Shown one piece after another: positions 41,366-50,362 of a stretch of DNA of 64,000 nucleotides (positions are counted from its first letter, which is position 1; every line of letters starts with the position of its first letter). The DNA lies in NCBI RefSeq assembly GCF_009363895.1, contig NZ_CP045434.1, positions 1,488,001 to 1,552,000 of the forward strand, given 5' to 3'. The position numbers and the translations under genes were made by a program. Source of the stretch: Sphingomonas ginsengisoli An et al. 2013. Lineage in GTDB: Bacteria; Pseudomonadota; Alphaproteobacteria; Sphingomonadales; Sphingomonadaceae. The notes under the pieces are model-generated. The model was given only the letters and a program-made list of their open reading frames with translations, did no database searches and had not been told where the DNA came from.

Positions 41366-42058
41366 AGCTCTTCCCAAAGTCGAAAGCTGGCCAACTGCGC
41401 GCCTCCCTTGAAAGAGAACAAACTGGCAACCACATGCTTAATGCCGGTTGGGTTGGCTTGATACTCTGGCGACCGGCTTGATGCGTTACCAGAAGGGGTC
41501 TGATCTCAGCGCAGCCCGAGTCCGAAAGGCAGAGCGGGGATCAGCGGGGCGGAGGATGGCCTCGTAAGCAACTGCCGATTGCTCAGCCTCCTTCGGCACG
41601 AGCAAGCACGCGAAGCGACGGGTGGCTCCAAGGGTCATGCAGTCGAAAGCGGGCCGGACTGCCTCTTCCATTGGTGGGAGGGGTAGTTGTCCTATGCCCG
41701 CTTCGCTCCTGGTTCACCAAGGATCATCGGGTGCTTCGCACTTTATCGTCTTCGACCGGATGCAGACTGGCGGCTCGTCGCGCAGCAAAGTCGGATATTG
41801 GACCTTCGATCAAGAGGCTCGACCGTCCGAAAAGACCCACAAGCCGACGTTCGGGGCGGCTTTGTCGCATCCTAAACGCAGGCACTCGTTCATAAATGAC
41901 GGCTCGCGGCCGCGAAGACTTACTTGCTTACACGTAGGACCGCCACGCCGAGCCCGGAAGCATCCTGCCGTTCATGCAATCCGGTGCTGAAGTCGGAGGG
42001 GGACTGTCAGCTTCAGTAGCCCGGACCGGTTCGCCTCACGGATACGAACCGAGGACAA
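41366..42058. other. intergenic region, no supported gene
   Basis: About 690 bp with several short overlapping frames in both directions, none with a recognisable domain or convincing start. The only structure seen is a degenerate palindrome copy at 41825-41852. It looks like decayed sequence between two accessory modules. Confidence 0.5.
41825..41852 (+). repeat. degenerate copy of the dispersed palindrome
   Basis: Reads GTCCGAAAAGACCCACAAGC then CGACGTTC, keeping the GTCCG arm, an ACCCA core and the GACGTTC end. It is the rightmost copy I could recognise. Confidence 0.45.
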
Positions 42059-42853
42059 TCATCGCGCGGTACTCAATCCATCCCAATCAAGTTCGAAAGA
42101 GTTGCGGTACTCAGCTGCCGAGATATCGTTGAAGGTCGTGAGTACAATGTCGACATCGGGATACTTCTTCGACGCAGACGCCTTCTCTGCGACACGTGCG
42201 ATCGCGTCCCGCCACTCCCTGGGCCAGACCGCTGGAAGGGGACTGTCACGTAGCAGGAGGAGAGTCAGGAAGCTGGGCTTAGTCCAGTTGTCGGTGGTGA
42301 CCCGAACCTCAACAATCGACTGAATGAGTTCGCCTTGTGCGCTCTGCTTCTTGGACTTTTCGGAAATCCAGTCTGCAATTGGTGCAGCGACCTCGTCATT
42401 GAAGTCATTTGGGAAAGCAAACCGGCCTCGATGTCGCGCAAGTGCCTTACCAAAGTAAGCTTGAGCACCGTCGTCGGGGCACCCGCACACCCTCTCTTCG
42501 GAGACGATAGCGTCTTTCTGCACGGTTGCGCAGGCATCGAGATCAATCGCCAATCCCCGCCCCACTAAACCCGGGATGATGACCAGCCTCGGCCGCTTTC
42601 CCCTGGTGATGTGAGTGGCTTCATCCTCGTCGACACGGATGAGCGGGGCAACCTGCACGTATGGGCAATTCGCAGTATCCTTGACGACATCGCAAGACTG
42701 AGAAACGATTGCGATCCCGTGCTCGGCTATGAGGCGAGTGATGCTTGATTGCTCCCCCGCGCGCGCGCTTATGACTGGCAGACTAAAAGGCGCCAGGATG
42801 AGATCACCCTGGCGCCATTCCGTTAGAGGTGGTTGCGCCCCATCTTCCTGCAA
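42059..42853 (-). CDS. unknown protein with SQSCD motif, third gene of a TIGR04255 operon
   Basis: 264 residues. It starts as a compact soluble domain (LTEWRQGDLILAPFSLPV) followed by AIVSQSCDVV at residues 48-57, then VQVAPLIRVDE. Three further cysteines occur in CATVQKD and RVCGCPDD. The C-terminal half is mixed alpha/beta (KPSFLTLLLLRDSPLPAVWP; DVDIVLTTFND). SQSCDVV-type motifs are familiar from uncharacterised proteins in accessory regions, but I cannot name a biochemical function. It follows the HTH gene by 5 bp and is clearly part of the three-gene unit. Confidence 0.7.
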   Translation of the reverse strand: MQEDGAQPPLTEWRQGDLILAPFSLPVISARAGEQSSITRLIAEHGIAIVSQSCDVVKDTANCPYVQVAPLIRVDEDEATHITRGKRPRLVIIPGLVGRGLAIDLDACATVQKDAIVSEERVCGCPDDGAQAYFGKALARHRGRFAFPNDFNDEVAAPIADWISEKSKKQSAQGELIQSIVEVRVTTDNWTKPSFLTLLLLRDSPLPAVWPREWRDAIARVAEKASASKKYPDVDIVLTTFNDISAAEYRNSFELDWDGLSTAR

Positions 42854-42858
42854 GAACT

Positions 42859-43398
42859 CTATCCCAAAACTTCGCGTGAGTCCTCGAGGCGCAGACGATG
42901 CCGCGGCGGGGTGTTGTCGGAGACTACGAGCGGCCCTTGCTGCGACGCGACAGTAGCCGGCCCCGTCGGACCTAGCAGCAAACTCCGCTTCTTAAACTTG
43001 GGAACGTCAGTCATTGCACGGACACGATCGAGCAAGCCGACCAGTTTGGCTTGGCTGCCGGCGCGCAGTTTGGCCCCGCTCGTCCAATCGTGAAGCGTCG
43101 TGCGACTTACTTCGAGCAATAGGGCCAACTGCGCCCAAGTTAGCCCAGCCGCCTGCTTCATCTCCTCTAGCGCATCAGCCGGGTTGACGTCTTCCTGACG
43201 CGCAACAGCTGTCTGCCCAAGGTGGAGTTGAGCTTCGTATGCGGCACCAACAGGACGAGCTTGGGCGGCGGCGGCTCCGCCAAGTGCGAGCGTGATGCCG
43301 CCGACAAGCGCAGCCAGCGGGATACTTTCGTTACCCTGCGCCTTGATTCGAACAAACCTCGCCTGTGGTTGTCGATAGCGCGCTACCTGGGGCGTCAT
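42859..43398 (-). CDS. helix-turn-helix protein with an internal hydrophobic segment
   Basis: 179 residues. Residues ~76-125 hold an XRE-like helix-turn-helix (LEEMKQAAGLTWAQLALLLE, then VSRTTLHDWTSGAKL). Residues ~26-47 are strikingly hydrophobic (IPLAALVGGITLALGGAAAA) after a basic start (RYRQPQARFVRIKAQ), so the protein could be membrane-tethered or use the segment for packing. The start overlaps the upstream TIGR04255 stop by four bases (ATGA). It likely regulates the operon or senses its partner. Confidence 0.72.
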   Translation of the reverse strand: MTPQVARYRQPQARFVRIKAQGNESIPLAALVGGITLALGGAAAAQARPVGAAYEAQLHLGQTAVARQEDVNPADALEEMKQAAGLTWAQLALLLEVSRTTLHDWTSGAKLRAGSQAKLVGLLDRVRAMTDVPKFKKRSLLLGPTGPATVASQQGPLVVSDNTPPRHRLRLEDSREVLG

Positions 43399-44177
43399 GC
43401 GCTTTCTCCGTCTGGCACAGCCCAGTAGTATATCGCATGCGCTCTGCTCGCTTGGCGGCGAAGTTGCGCCTCGATAGCTTGGGGCTCAAATTCAATCATA
43501 TCGCTATTGATGACGTCAATGTCGAGGTACCAAGTCTTCTGATTGCGCTGCATGAACATCGCCGGATCGTACGACGAGGCCGGCGGCATTACTCCACTGC
43601 GCAAGAGCAGCTCACCTTCGTTGGTTTCCATGACCCAAAATAAGTCGGCTAACTTTACGTCAGCGTTGCCTGTCACGCTGGTGAGCTGCTGCGCGCAGAC
43701 AAGTCGCGGATCATCGTTGCCTTCAGCCGGCGCAGTATTGATGTAACGTATGCCCAGCCGCAGAACATGCGAAGGTCCCGCAGTCGACTTAAGGGCAATC
43801 ACTAATGCATTTAGGCGCGCAACGAAATCCGTCCAGGAGGAGTAACCTTCTCGGCTTCCTTCGAGGACGAGAGCGTCTTGGGTCAACGCGACAGTCCACT
43901 GCGCGGCGATGTCACGGAACAACCATTTGCGCAGTTCCTCAGGCGCGGACGAGACGGAGCCTCCTTCGAACTTCACATTGATGAAAGTGTCGACGGCCGC
44001 TTCGAAAAGGGGGTAATCGCGCCGGATTGCTTCCTGAAAAGACGCGGCAAACTCGCTGTCTTTCACCCCGAGCTGCGCGACAGGCGTGAACGCGATTCTA
44101 GCGACGACACGCTCGATAAGCGTCCGCCCTTTGTAGGGTGGACGTGCCGGGTCGTCCCTGAGCGGAATGCCAGTCAT
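43395..44177 (-). CDS. TIGR04255-family protein
   Basis: 260 residues from the ATG at 44177, which has AAGGA six bases upstream. The N-terminus has the family's beta-rich pattern, with RTLIERVVARIAFTPVAQLG and later SHVLRLGIRYINTAP, the I/LRYIN segment typical of TIGR04255 proteins. The C-terminus ends WYLDIDVINSDMIEF and AHAIYYWAV. TIGR04255 proteins are widespread, uncharacterised and often next to regulators or in accessory islands. First gene of a tight operon with the HTH and SQSCD proteins. Confidence 0.78.
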   Translation of the reverse strand: MTGIPLRDDPARPPYKGRTLIERVVARIAFTPVAQLGVKDSEFAASFQEAIRRDYPLFEAAVDTFINVKFEGGSVSSAPEELRKWLFRDIAAQWTVALTQDALVLEGSREGYSSWTDFVARLNALVIALKSTAGPSHVLRLGIRYINTAPAEGNDDPRLVCAQQLTSVTGNADVKLADLFWVMETNEGELLLRSGVMPPASSYDPAMFMQRNQKTWYLDIDVINSDMIEFEPQAIEAQLRRQASRAHAIYYWAVPDGESA

Positions 44178-44606
44178 CAAATGTCCTTGGCGCGGCGGGC
44201 GTAAAGTTAGTGTAAACTTCGTGCGCAAAACTTCGCATACGATTGAGTTCCGATTCTAGCAATAGGCAGCAATGGCCGCCTCGGCCGCCTCGGCCGCCTC
44301 GGCCGTCGTGCCTCCCCCCTTGACCGGCACCGACTGCGGATGGGCGGCGAACACCCCCTCTTGCGAGCCTGCCGACCTGGCCTTGAGTAGTCCTAAGCAG
44401 CCCGCAGCCCTTTGAATGAACGAACGTCTGCGATTCAGCGGTGCTCATCCTCGAGCAGACGGTCTGCTTTCCACCACCTGCTGTCGCTTCGGTCGGCCAT
44501 CCGCTTACGCGCATAAGCATACGTTCGCGCCTATCCAGCTTCAGAATAAGAGTGCTATTCCGCCGCCGTATCAATCGCCCAGTCCGGCCAGTGCAGGCGC
44601 ATCTTC
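44178..44606. promoter_or_regulatory. divergent upstream region with a 9-bp microsatellite
   Basis: This 429-bp gap lies between the TIGR04255 operon and the rightward kinase gene, so it must hold both promoters. Three tandem copies of GGCCGCCTC (44274-44300) and a partial fourth form a slippage-prone tract 97 bp upstream of the TIGR04255 ATG. Elsewhere I see only a remnant resembling the palindrome family near 44467-44480. No gene is supported. Confidence 0.55.
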
Positions 44607-47600
44607 ATGAACGACAAACCTTTCCCCACGCACGTACAGCTGGGCAGCTCAGACGAGGCGCGTCTCCGCCTGGCGCTCGATGCCGGGCGCATGGCGATCT
44701 GGAGCGTCGATCAAGACGGTTCGGTCGAGGTCTCGCCCGAGTTCAGTCGCCTGCTGAGATTGCCGCAGGACCGTCAGCCATTACTCGATGAGCTTCTCAG
44801 TCGTTACTATCCTGGCGAGCTCGAGCGAGTGCAGGAGTTCGTCGGGGCAGCCTACGCCAGGGGGGATCGCTTCGCCGAGTGGGAATATCGCCATCTCTGG
44901 CCCGACGACAGCGTTCGCTGGCTCCTAGTCAGGGCCGAGCTCCTTCGCTCCGCAACCGGTGAGCCTGCCGGTTCGGTCGGCGTCATCATGGACGTTACCG
45001 ATCGCAAGCAGACAGAAGAGGCATTAAAGGAACGCGAAGGACAGCTCTCAGCATTCATCAGCCAAGCGACGGCCGGGTTCGCTCAGGTCGATACCACCGG
45101 CCTCTTCACGCTGGTCAACGATCGTTTCTGCGAGATCGCCGGGCGATCGCGCGAAGAGCTGTACACCCTCCGCCTGCAGGACATCACGCATCCTGAGGAC
45201 CTTGGACGCAACCTGCCGCTGTTCGAGAAAGCCGTTCGCGACGGTACACCTTATTCCCACGAAAAACGTTACGTTCGCCCCGATGGCGGCATCGTGTGGG
45301 TCAACAACTCCGTATCGGTGGTGCGCAGGAACGACGGCGAACTCTACGGCGTGCTTGCGGTTTGCATTGATGTCACGGATCGGCGTCGGGCCGAGGCGCT
45401 TATTCATGAGAACGAAGCGCGGCTGCGGGCCATCACCGACAATCTGCCAGGCGGGATGGTTTTTCAGATCAGTACCGGCGCGAGCGGCAGGGAGCGTCAC
45501 TTCGCTTATCTGTCGCAGAGCTTCGAGCAGCTGACGGGCTATTCCCTCGAGTTGCTCAAGAACGATCCGCTTCTGCCCTACAAGATTATCCTTCCTGAAG
45601 ATGCAGCCCGCCTTGCGGCGGCGGAGGAAGCAGCGGTTCGGTCCGAAGCTCCCTTTGACGAAATCGTTCGGTTCAGGCGCGCTGACGGACAAGTTCGATG
45701 GGGTCGCATCATCTCAGCCGCTCGTAGGCAAGCGGACGGCACAAGGATCTGGGACGGGATCAAGATCGACGTTACCGAACAAAAGAATGCCGAAGCGCGG
45801 GATCGCCTGCTGGTCGAAATTACCGACAAGCTCCGGCTGGATGACCGGCGCGCTGCTCTGAACGAGGTGGCGGCGCTCCTTGGCCGGCACTTCGCTTGCG
45901 GCCGAACGGGCTACGCTTACCTAGATGCGAGCGAAGACCTGTTCGACTATGACGTTTGCTGGACCGACGGATCCATCGATCCCATTTTCGGCCAACTTCC
46001 GGCGAGCTCATTCGGCGTGAAGATCGTCGCAGCGCTGAATAGCGGTGAGACGATCGTCATCAAGGACCTCCTGACCGACACGCTCAGCGATGAACCCGAA
46101 ACTCGCGCGACCGCGGGCAGCGTCGACACCCGCGCCATTCTCGTGGTGCCCTTCATGCGGGGCAAGCGGCTGCGCTCGATCGTCTACCTCAACAGCAAGG
46201 AGCCTCGCGCCTGGTCGCCTCAGGACGTCGCTCTGATGCAGGAGGTGGCCGAACGATCCGGCCAGATGGCCGAACGCGCGGAAGCTGAAGAGGCGCTGCG
46301 GTCCCTGAACGCCAGCCTCGAAGCGCAGGTAGCCGAGCGAACCGCCGACCGTGATCGAATGTGGCGCCTCTCCACCGACCTGATGCTCGTCGCCCGCTTC
46401 GACGCGACGATCACCGCAATCAACCCGGCGTGGACGACGCTGCTGGGCTGGTCGGAAGAAGACCTGCTCGGAAAACCCTTCCTCTCGCTGGTGCATCCTG
46501 ACGATTTGCAGGCAACGGTAAGGGAGGCCCAACGGCTTGAAGAAGGGCTAACCACTCTCCGGTTCGAGAATCGTTACCGCACCCGAGCAGGCGACTTTGT
46601 CTGGCTGTCCTGGACGGCGGTGCCCGACGCCAATTTCATCCATGCTGTTGCGCGAGATATCAGCGCGGAAAAGGCAACGGCTGCTCGCTTGCAAGAAGCG
46701 CAGGAAGCACTGCGACAGTCGCAGAAGTTGGAAGCGATGGGCCAGCTCACTGGCGGCGTAGCGCACGATTTCAATAACTTGCTTTCTCCCATCATCGGCG
46801 GTCTGGATCTCCTCCAACGCAGAGGAATTGGCGACGAACGTACCCAGCGTACCATCGGTGCCGCGCTCGCCTCGGCCGAGCGTGCGAAGACACTGGTGCA
46901 GAGGCTGCTGGCGTTCGCACGGCGCCAGCCGCTTCAACCCACTGCCGTCGACGTTCCGCGCCTGATCAAGGAAATGGCAGGCCTTCTTGCTAGCACCTTG
47001 GGCCCGCGGATCGAACTCGCTTTAGATCTTGCTGAGGACCTCCCGCCGGCACTGGCAGACGCGAACCAGCTGGAGATGGCGCTGCTCAATCTTACTGTGA
47101 ATGCGCGGGACGCGATGGATGGTGGTGGGCACCTTCATATCGCCGCGCAAATCCATCACATCGGGACCAAGACCGATCGCCTGGCCGAAGGTAAATATGT
47201 TCGCGTCACGGTCCGTGACACCGGCAGGGGAATGGACAGCGAGACACTGGCCCGCTGCATCGAGCCCTTTTTCTCCACCAAGGGCATCGGGCAAGGCACT
47301 GGTCTTGGACTGTCCATGGTTCATGGTCTCGCCGCGCAATTGTCCGGCGACTTGAGCATCAAGAGCGCTCCTGGAGCGGGCACCAGCATCGAGTTGCTGC
47401 TTCCGGTCTCGAAAACACGGGCCGCAATGGAGGAGGAAGCTACGGAGCCGGACCTCGCGCCGCTCGCCGGCTCTGCGCTCGTGATCGACGACGAAGAACT
47501 TGTTCGTTGCTCGACGGCCGAGATGCTCGCGGAGCTTGGTTACGATACGATCCAGGCTGCCTCCGCCGAGGATGCGCTAAGAATTTTCGGCGAGCGCAAT

Positions 47601-47801
47601 ATCGACCTCCTGGTGACCGACCACTTGATGCCGGGCATGACGGGGGTCGAGCTGGCTCGGCAAGTTAGTGAGCGACGCCCCAACACCAAGATCTTGATCG
47701 TCTCCGGCTATGCGGACGTTCAGGGTATCGACACCAGTTATCGCCGGCTGACGAAGCCTTTCCGCCAAGCAGACCTCGCTGCCGCACTCGCCGACGCTTG
47801 A
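44607..47801 (+). CDS. hybrid multi-PAS/GAF sensor histidine kinase with receiver
   Basis: 1064 residues, no membrane segment. In order: PAS (LALDAGRMAIWSVDQDG), PAS/PAC (GLFTLVNDRFCEIAGRSREE to CIDVTDRRRA), PAS (NLPGGMVFQ to KIDVTEQKNA), a GAF-like domain (LGRHFACGRTGYAYLD, ILVVPFMRGKRLRSIVYLN), a coiled coil, another PAS (LVARFDATITAINPAWTTLL), then HisKA (GGVAHDFNNLL, His720), HATPase (NLTVNARDAMDGGG, GQGTGLGLSMVHGL) and a receiver (LLVTDHLMPG, Asp1005). From the GGVAHDFNN box onwards it closely resembles the 31.3-kb kinase. Cytoplasmic sensor of unknown stimulus. Confidence 0.93.
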   Translation: MNDKPFPTHVQLGSSDEARLRLALDAGRMAIWSVDQDGSVEVSPEFSRLLRLPQDRQPLLDELLSRYYPGELERVQEFVGAAYARGDRFAEWEYRHLWPDDSVRWLLVRAELLRSATGEPAGSVGVIMDVTDRKQTEEALKEREGQLSAFISQATAGFAQVDTTGLFTLVNDRFCEIAGRSREELYTLRLQDITHPEDLGRNLPLFEKAVRDGTPYSHEKRYVRPDGGIVWVNNSVSVVRRNDGELYGVLAVCIDVTDRRRAEALIHENEARLRAITDNLPGGMVFQISTGASGRERHFAYLSQSFEQLTGYSLELLKNDPLLPYKIILPEDAARLAAAEEAAVRSEAPFDEIVRFRRADGQVRWGRIISAARRQADGTRIWDGIKIDVTEQKNAEARDRLLVEITDKLRLDDRRAALNEVAALLGRHFACGRTGYAYLDASEDLFDYDVCWTDGSIDPIFGQLPASSFGVKIVAALNSGETIVIKDLLTDTLSDEPETRATAGSVDTRAILVVPFMRGKRLRSIVYLNSKEPRAWSPQDVALMQEVAERSGQMAERAEAEEALRSLNASLEAQVAERTADRDRMWRLSTDLMLVARFDATITAINPAWTTLLGWSEEDLLGKPFLSLVHPDDLQATVREAQRLEEGLTTLRFENRYRTRAGDFVWLSWTAVPDANFIHAVARDISAEKATAARLQEAQEALRQSQKLEAMGQLTGGVAHDFNNLLSPIIGGLDLLQRRGIGDERTQRTIGAALASAERAKTLVQRLLAFARRQPLQPTAVDVPRLIKEMAGLLASTLGPRIELALDLAEDLPPALADANQLEMALLNLTVNARDAMDGGGHLHIAAQIHHIGTKTDRLAEGKYVRVTVRDTGRGMDSETLARCIEPFFSTKGIGQGTGLGLSMVHGLAAQLSGDLSIKSAPGAGTSIELLLPVSKTRAAMEEEATEPDLAPLAGSALVIDDEELVRCSTAEMLAELGYDTIQAASAEDALRIFGERNIDLLVTDHLMPGMTGVELARQVSERRPNTKILIVSGYADVQGIDTSYRRLTKPFRQADLAAALADA

Positions 47802-48149
47802 TCAGCATACAAAAAGTCGGACTTCTCGAATCCTCGCTCCCGTGCGACCCGGCTTTTCGTTAGGTAGGGCGCACGCGCTTTGTGACCGAGCGTCCGCTTT
47901 TTTTCTTCCCTAGCCGGAAAGCTGCCATTCCGCTTTCCACCATTCCGGGCCAAAGCTTGGGCTGCCCCTTCTCAGATGGACGCCATCTTACCCAGGAGGG
48001 TCCTCTGCACTCGCGAGGTGGCTACGAGGAGGAAGGCGGCGATAGGTTAATCGTGACCGGACGTACCGGACGAAATCAGATGAGCTAAAGGCCGCAGGCC
48101 GAATCTCTATTCTGCGGCACGAGATCCCAAGATAGGGGTACGCCAGCGC
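47802..48149. other. intergenic region, no gene seen
   Basis: 348 bp between the hybrid kinase (ends 47801) and the convergent hydrolase gene. It contains a stretch with GCGTCCGCTTTTTTTCTTCC (47887-47906), whose T-run could help termination, and a related TCCGCTTTCCACC at 47930-47942 reminiscent of the palindrome family. No protein or RNA gene supported. Confidence 0.45.
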
Positions 48150-49262
48150 TTACGTGACGTGCGTTCCAAACCAGTCTGAGACGTTGGCAGCGCACGGACC
48201 GACTACAACAGGATCGTCGTAGAAGCGCGTGTGAAAGACACCGTCAACGATGATCAGCCGCTTGTCCGTCGCAGCGATCAAGTTTTGGACATGTTTCACC
48301 GCGACTATACCTCCGTCCGAATGCTCGCCATGTACAAGCAAGGTCGGCTTCGTGAGCTTGCGAGCGTGAGCATCGACGTCAAAGGTCCAAACCTCCGCGT
48401 CGCTCATCGTTGCGTAACGGTTTTCCCAGCGGCTCGGCTCGCCCCATTTCGCGGTCGTCCACGGGTGATACCAGTCGTTGATCGGAGGCCACGGCAAGGC
48501 GACGCTCTTGTCCTCGGCCGCGACTACAGCGGTGTAGTCGACCGAAGCTTGGGCTCTGTAGCGCTCAAGCGCCGCTTGGCCGCGAGCAATCCTTTGGTCG
48601 AGTGTGGGGCCGCCACCGCCGAAGAAGCCGAGCAGGTTCTCGCGAAATAGATATTGTCCTGATACGAGCGCCGCCGCCCGGACCCGGTCGTCGGCCGCCG
48701 CCACCGCAATCATCTCTGAAGCTCCTTGACAGATGCCCAACACGCCGATCCGGCCCGCGTCCACCTCCGGACGCGCGGTGAGCCAAGTCAACGCCGCCCG
48801 TACATCCTCGATCTTGGCCGATGGACTCTCCAGCCGGCGCGGAGTGCCCCCGCTCTCGCCGTGATAACGCGGATCGAAGATGAGAACTGCAAAGCCATCG
48901 CGCGCAAGTCTGCTGGCGTATCCCATTGGCGCCTGCTCCTTCACGAAGCCGAACGGGCCAAGCGCGACGATGCCCGGCATTGCACCCGTGCGCTCTGGCA
49001 AGAACAGGAGCCCGGCAAGCGGCACTCCCGTGCTGTTGAAGCGGACCTCTTCAACCGTGTAGCCGTAAGCCTCGCCGGGTCCGGGCGCGGCCTTGGTCAG
49101 CATGTTACTTCTCATCGCCTTGGCTCTACCGATGGTGGGGGTAAGGACCGCTGTGCTTGCTGCGGAAAGAACCTGCAGAACGGCTCGCCGACCCAAGGCT
49201 GGGACAAGCGGGCTCATCAGGATTGCAGCATTTCCATGGTCATGGACATCAAGGTGCGACAT
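48150..49262 (-). CDS. exported alpha/beta hydrolase, dienelactone-hydrolase-like
   Basis: 370 residues from the ATG at 49262; the ATG at 49217 would give a shorter leader. Residues 24-40 (GRRAVLQVLSAASTAVL) have a twin-Arg and hydrophobic core, so export via Tat is likely. The hydrolase core has IVALGPFGFVKEQ, FDPRYHGESGG, the nucleophile elbow GICQG with Cys in the Ser position, as in dienelactone hydrolases, LLVHGEHSDGG with the Asp, and VDGVFHTRFYD with the His. Divergent from the LysR gene at 49.3 kb, which probably regulates it. Confidence 0.86.
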   Translation of the reverse strand: MSHLDVHDHGNAAILMSPLVPALGRRAVLQVLSAASTAVLTPTIGRAKAMRSNMLTKAAPGPGEAYGYTVEEVRFNSTGVPLAGLLFLPERTGAMPGIVALGPFGFVKEQAPMGYASRLARDGFAVLIFDPRYHGESGGTPRRLESPSAKIEDVRAALTWLTARPEVDAGRIGVLGICQGASEMIAVAAADDRVRAAALVSGQYLFRENLLGFFGGGGPTLDQRIARGQAALERYRAQASVDYTAVVAAEDKSVALPWPPINDWYHPWTTAKWGEPSRWENRYATMSDAEVWTFDVDAHARKLTKPTLLVHGEHSDGGIVAVKHVQNLIAATDKRLIIVDGVFHTRFYDDPVVVGPCAANVSDWFGTHVT

Positions 49263-49307
49263 CCGCTACCATAATGCCAATGCATTGAACGGATTGCGAT
49301 CATACCA

Positions 49308-50234
49308 TTGCGCGAATTACGTCGCCTCGATCTTAATCTCTTGGTCGTTCTCCATACTGTTCTCGAGACGCAGAATGTCACTGCAGCCGCCCGCCGCTTG
49401 AACATGAGCCAGCCGGCAGTCAGCCGCGCACTGTCGCGGTTGCGATCGCTTTTTGCGGATCCGCTGTTCGTGAAAGGCGCCAAGGGCGTAATCGCGACTC
49501 CACGCGCGAAGTCTCTTCAGAAACCGATGAAAGCGCTTCTTGCCGAGCTTGGTGAGGTTCTTGGTGAGCCCGAGTTTGATCCTTCGCGCTCGGCGCGCAC
49601 CTTCACCATTGCGACGACGGATTATGGAGCATTGGCCGTCTTGGCTCCGATCATCGGTCGTCTGCTGCTAGAAGCACCTGATATCAGAATCAGCGTCGTA
49701 CCGCTGACCGGGGCGACATTCACCGAGCTTGGATCGGCCAACATCGACCTTGCTCTATATTCCGATGACGACGCGCCAGTTCCTCTGCTGAGCGAAAGCC
49801 TGTTCGTCGAGCATTACGTCAGCCTCGTTCGAGAAGGTCACGCGACCATGCAACATACGCCTAATGGACAACTTTCCATGGCGGAGTTTCTGGCCCACGG
49901 ACACATTCTAGTGACGGTCGGCGGGGACGACGTTGGCGTGGTCGATACCGCCATGGCGTCGCTCGGCCTGTCGCGCTCGATCGCTGTCACGCTGCCGTAC
50001 TTCGCCACGGCCGCCTTGGTCGCAGCGCAGTCTGATTTGCTGCTGACGGTGCCGTTACGTGTTGCGCAGGCATTCGGAAGCGCCCACGGTCTCAAGCAGG
50101 TCCTTCCTCCCGTTGAACTCGAACGCTTCGGCTATCGGATGCTGTGGCACTCCCGGACCGATGCCGACCGAGGATGCCGGTGGCTGCGCGGAAAGATATC
50201 TGAATTGCTGGCAAGAGTTGAACCCGAGCTCTGA
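49308..50234 (+). CDS. LysR-family transcriptional regulator
   Basis: 308 residues from a TTG at 49308. The winged HTH is RLDLNLLVVLHTVLETQNVT, then AAARRLNMSQPAVSRALSRL, followed by the co-inducer domain (FTIATTDYGALAVLAPIIGR). The NodD/LinR-like subgroup is suggested by the start. The start is uncertain because the ribosome-binding site is poor. It faces the alpha/beta hydrolase gene across 45 bp, the standard arrangement for a LysR activator and its target. Confidence 0.88.
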   Translation: MRELRRLDLNLLVVLHTVLETQNVTAAARRLNMSQPAVSRALSRLRSLFADPLFVKGAKGVIATPRAKSLQKPMKALLAELGEVLGEPEFDPSRSARTFTIATTDYGALAVLAPIIGRLLLEAPDIRISVVPLTGATFTELGSANIDLALYSDDDAPVPLLSESLFVEHYVSLVREGHATMQHTPNGQLSMAEFLAHGHILVTVGGDDVGVVDTAMASLGLSRSIAVTLPYFATAALVAAQSDLLLTVPLRVAQAFGSAHGLKQVLPPVELERFGYRMLWHSRTDADRGCRWLRGKISELLARVEPEL

Positions 50235-50362
50235 AATTGCTTCGCTTGCCGCACTAGGACGCACTGTCTTGCCTAACACGCGCTCGGAATTGTTCCTCTG
50301 GGTAGGAGACTATCGGTCTCTGAGATGTTGCGCACAATCGCATCTAGCCTAGGATTGGGCCC

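Noticed and set aside
31184..41852. Palindrome copies as a CRISPR array
   Set aside because: Copies are hundreds to thousands of bases apart, imperfect and in both orientations, with genes between them; no regular spacers or cas genes.
41486..41990. Short frames in both directions as small genes
   Set aside because: No ribosome-binding site, domain or conserved-looking composition; a degenerate palindrome copy lies within.
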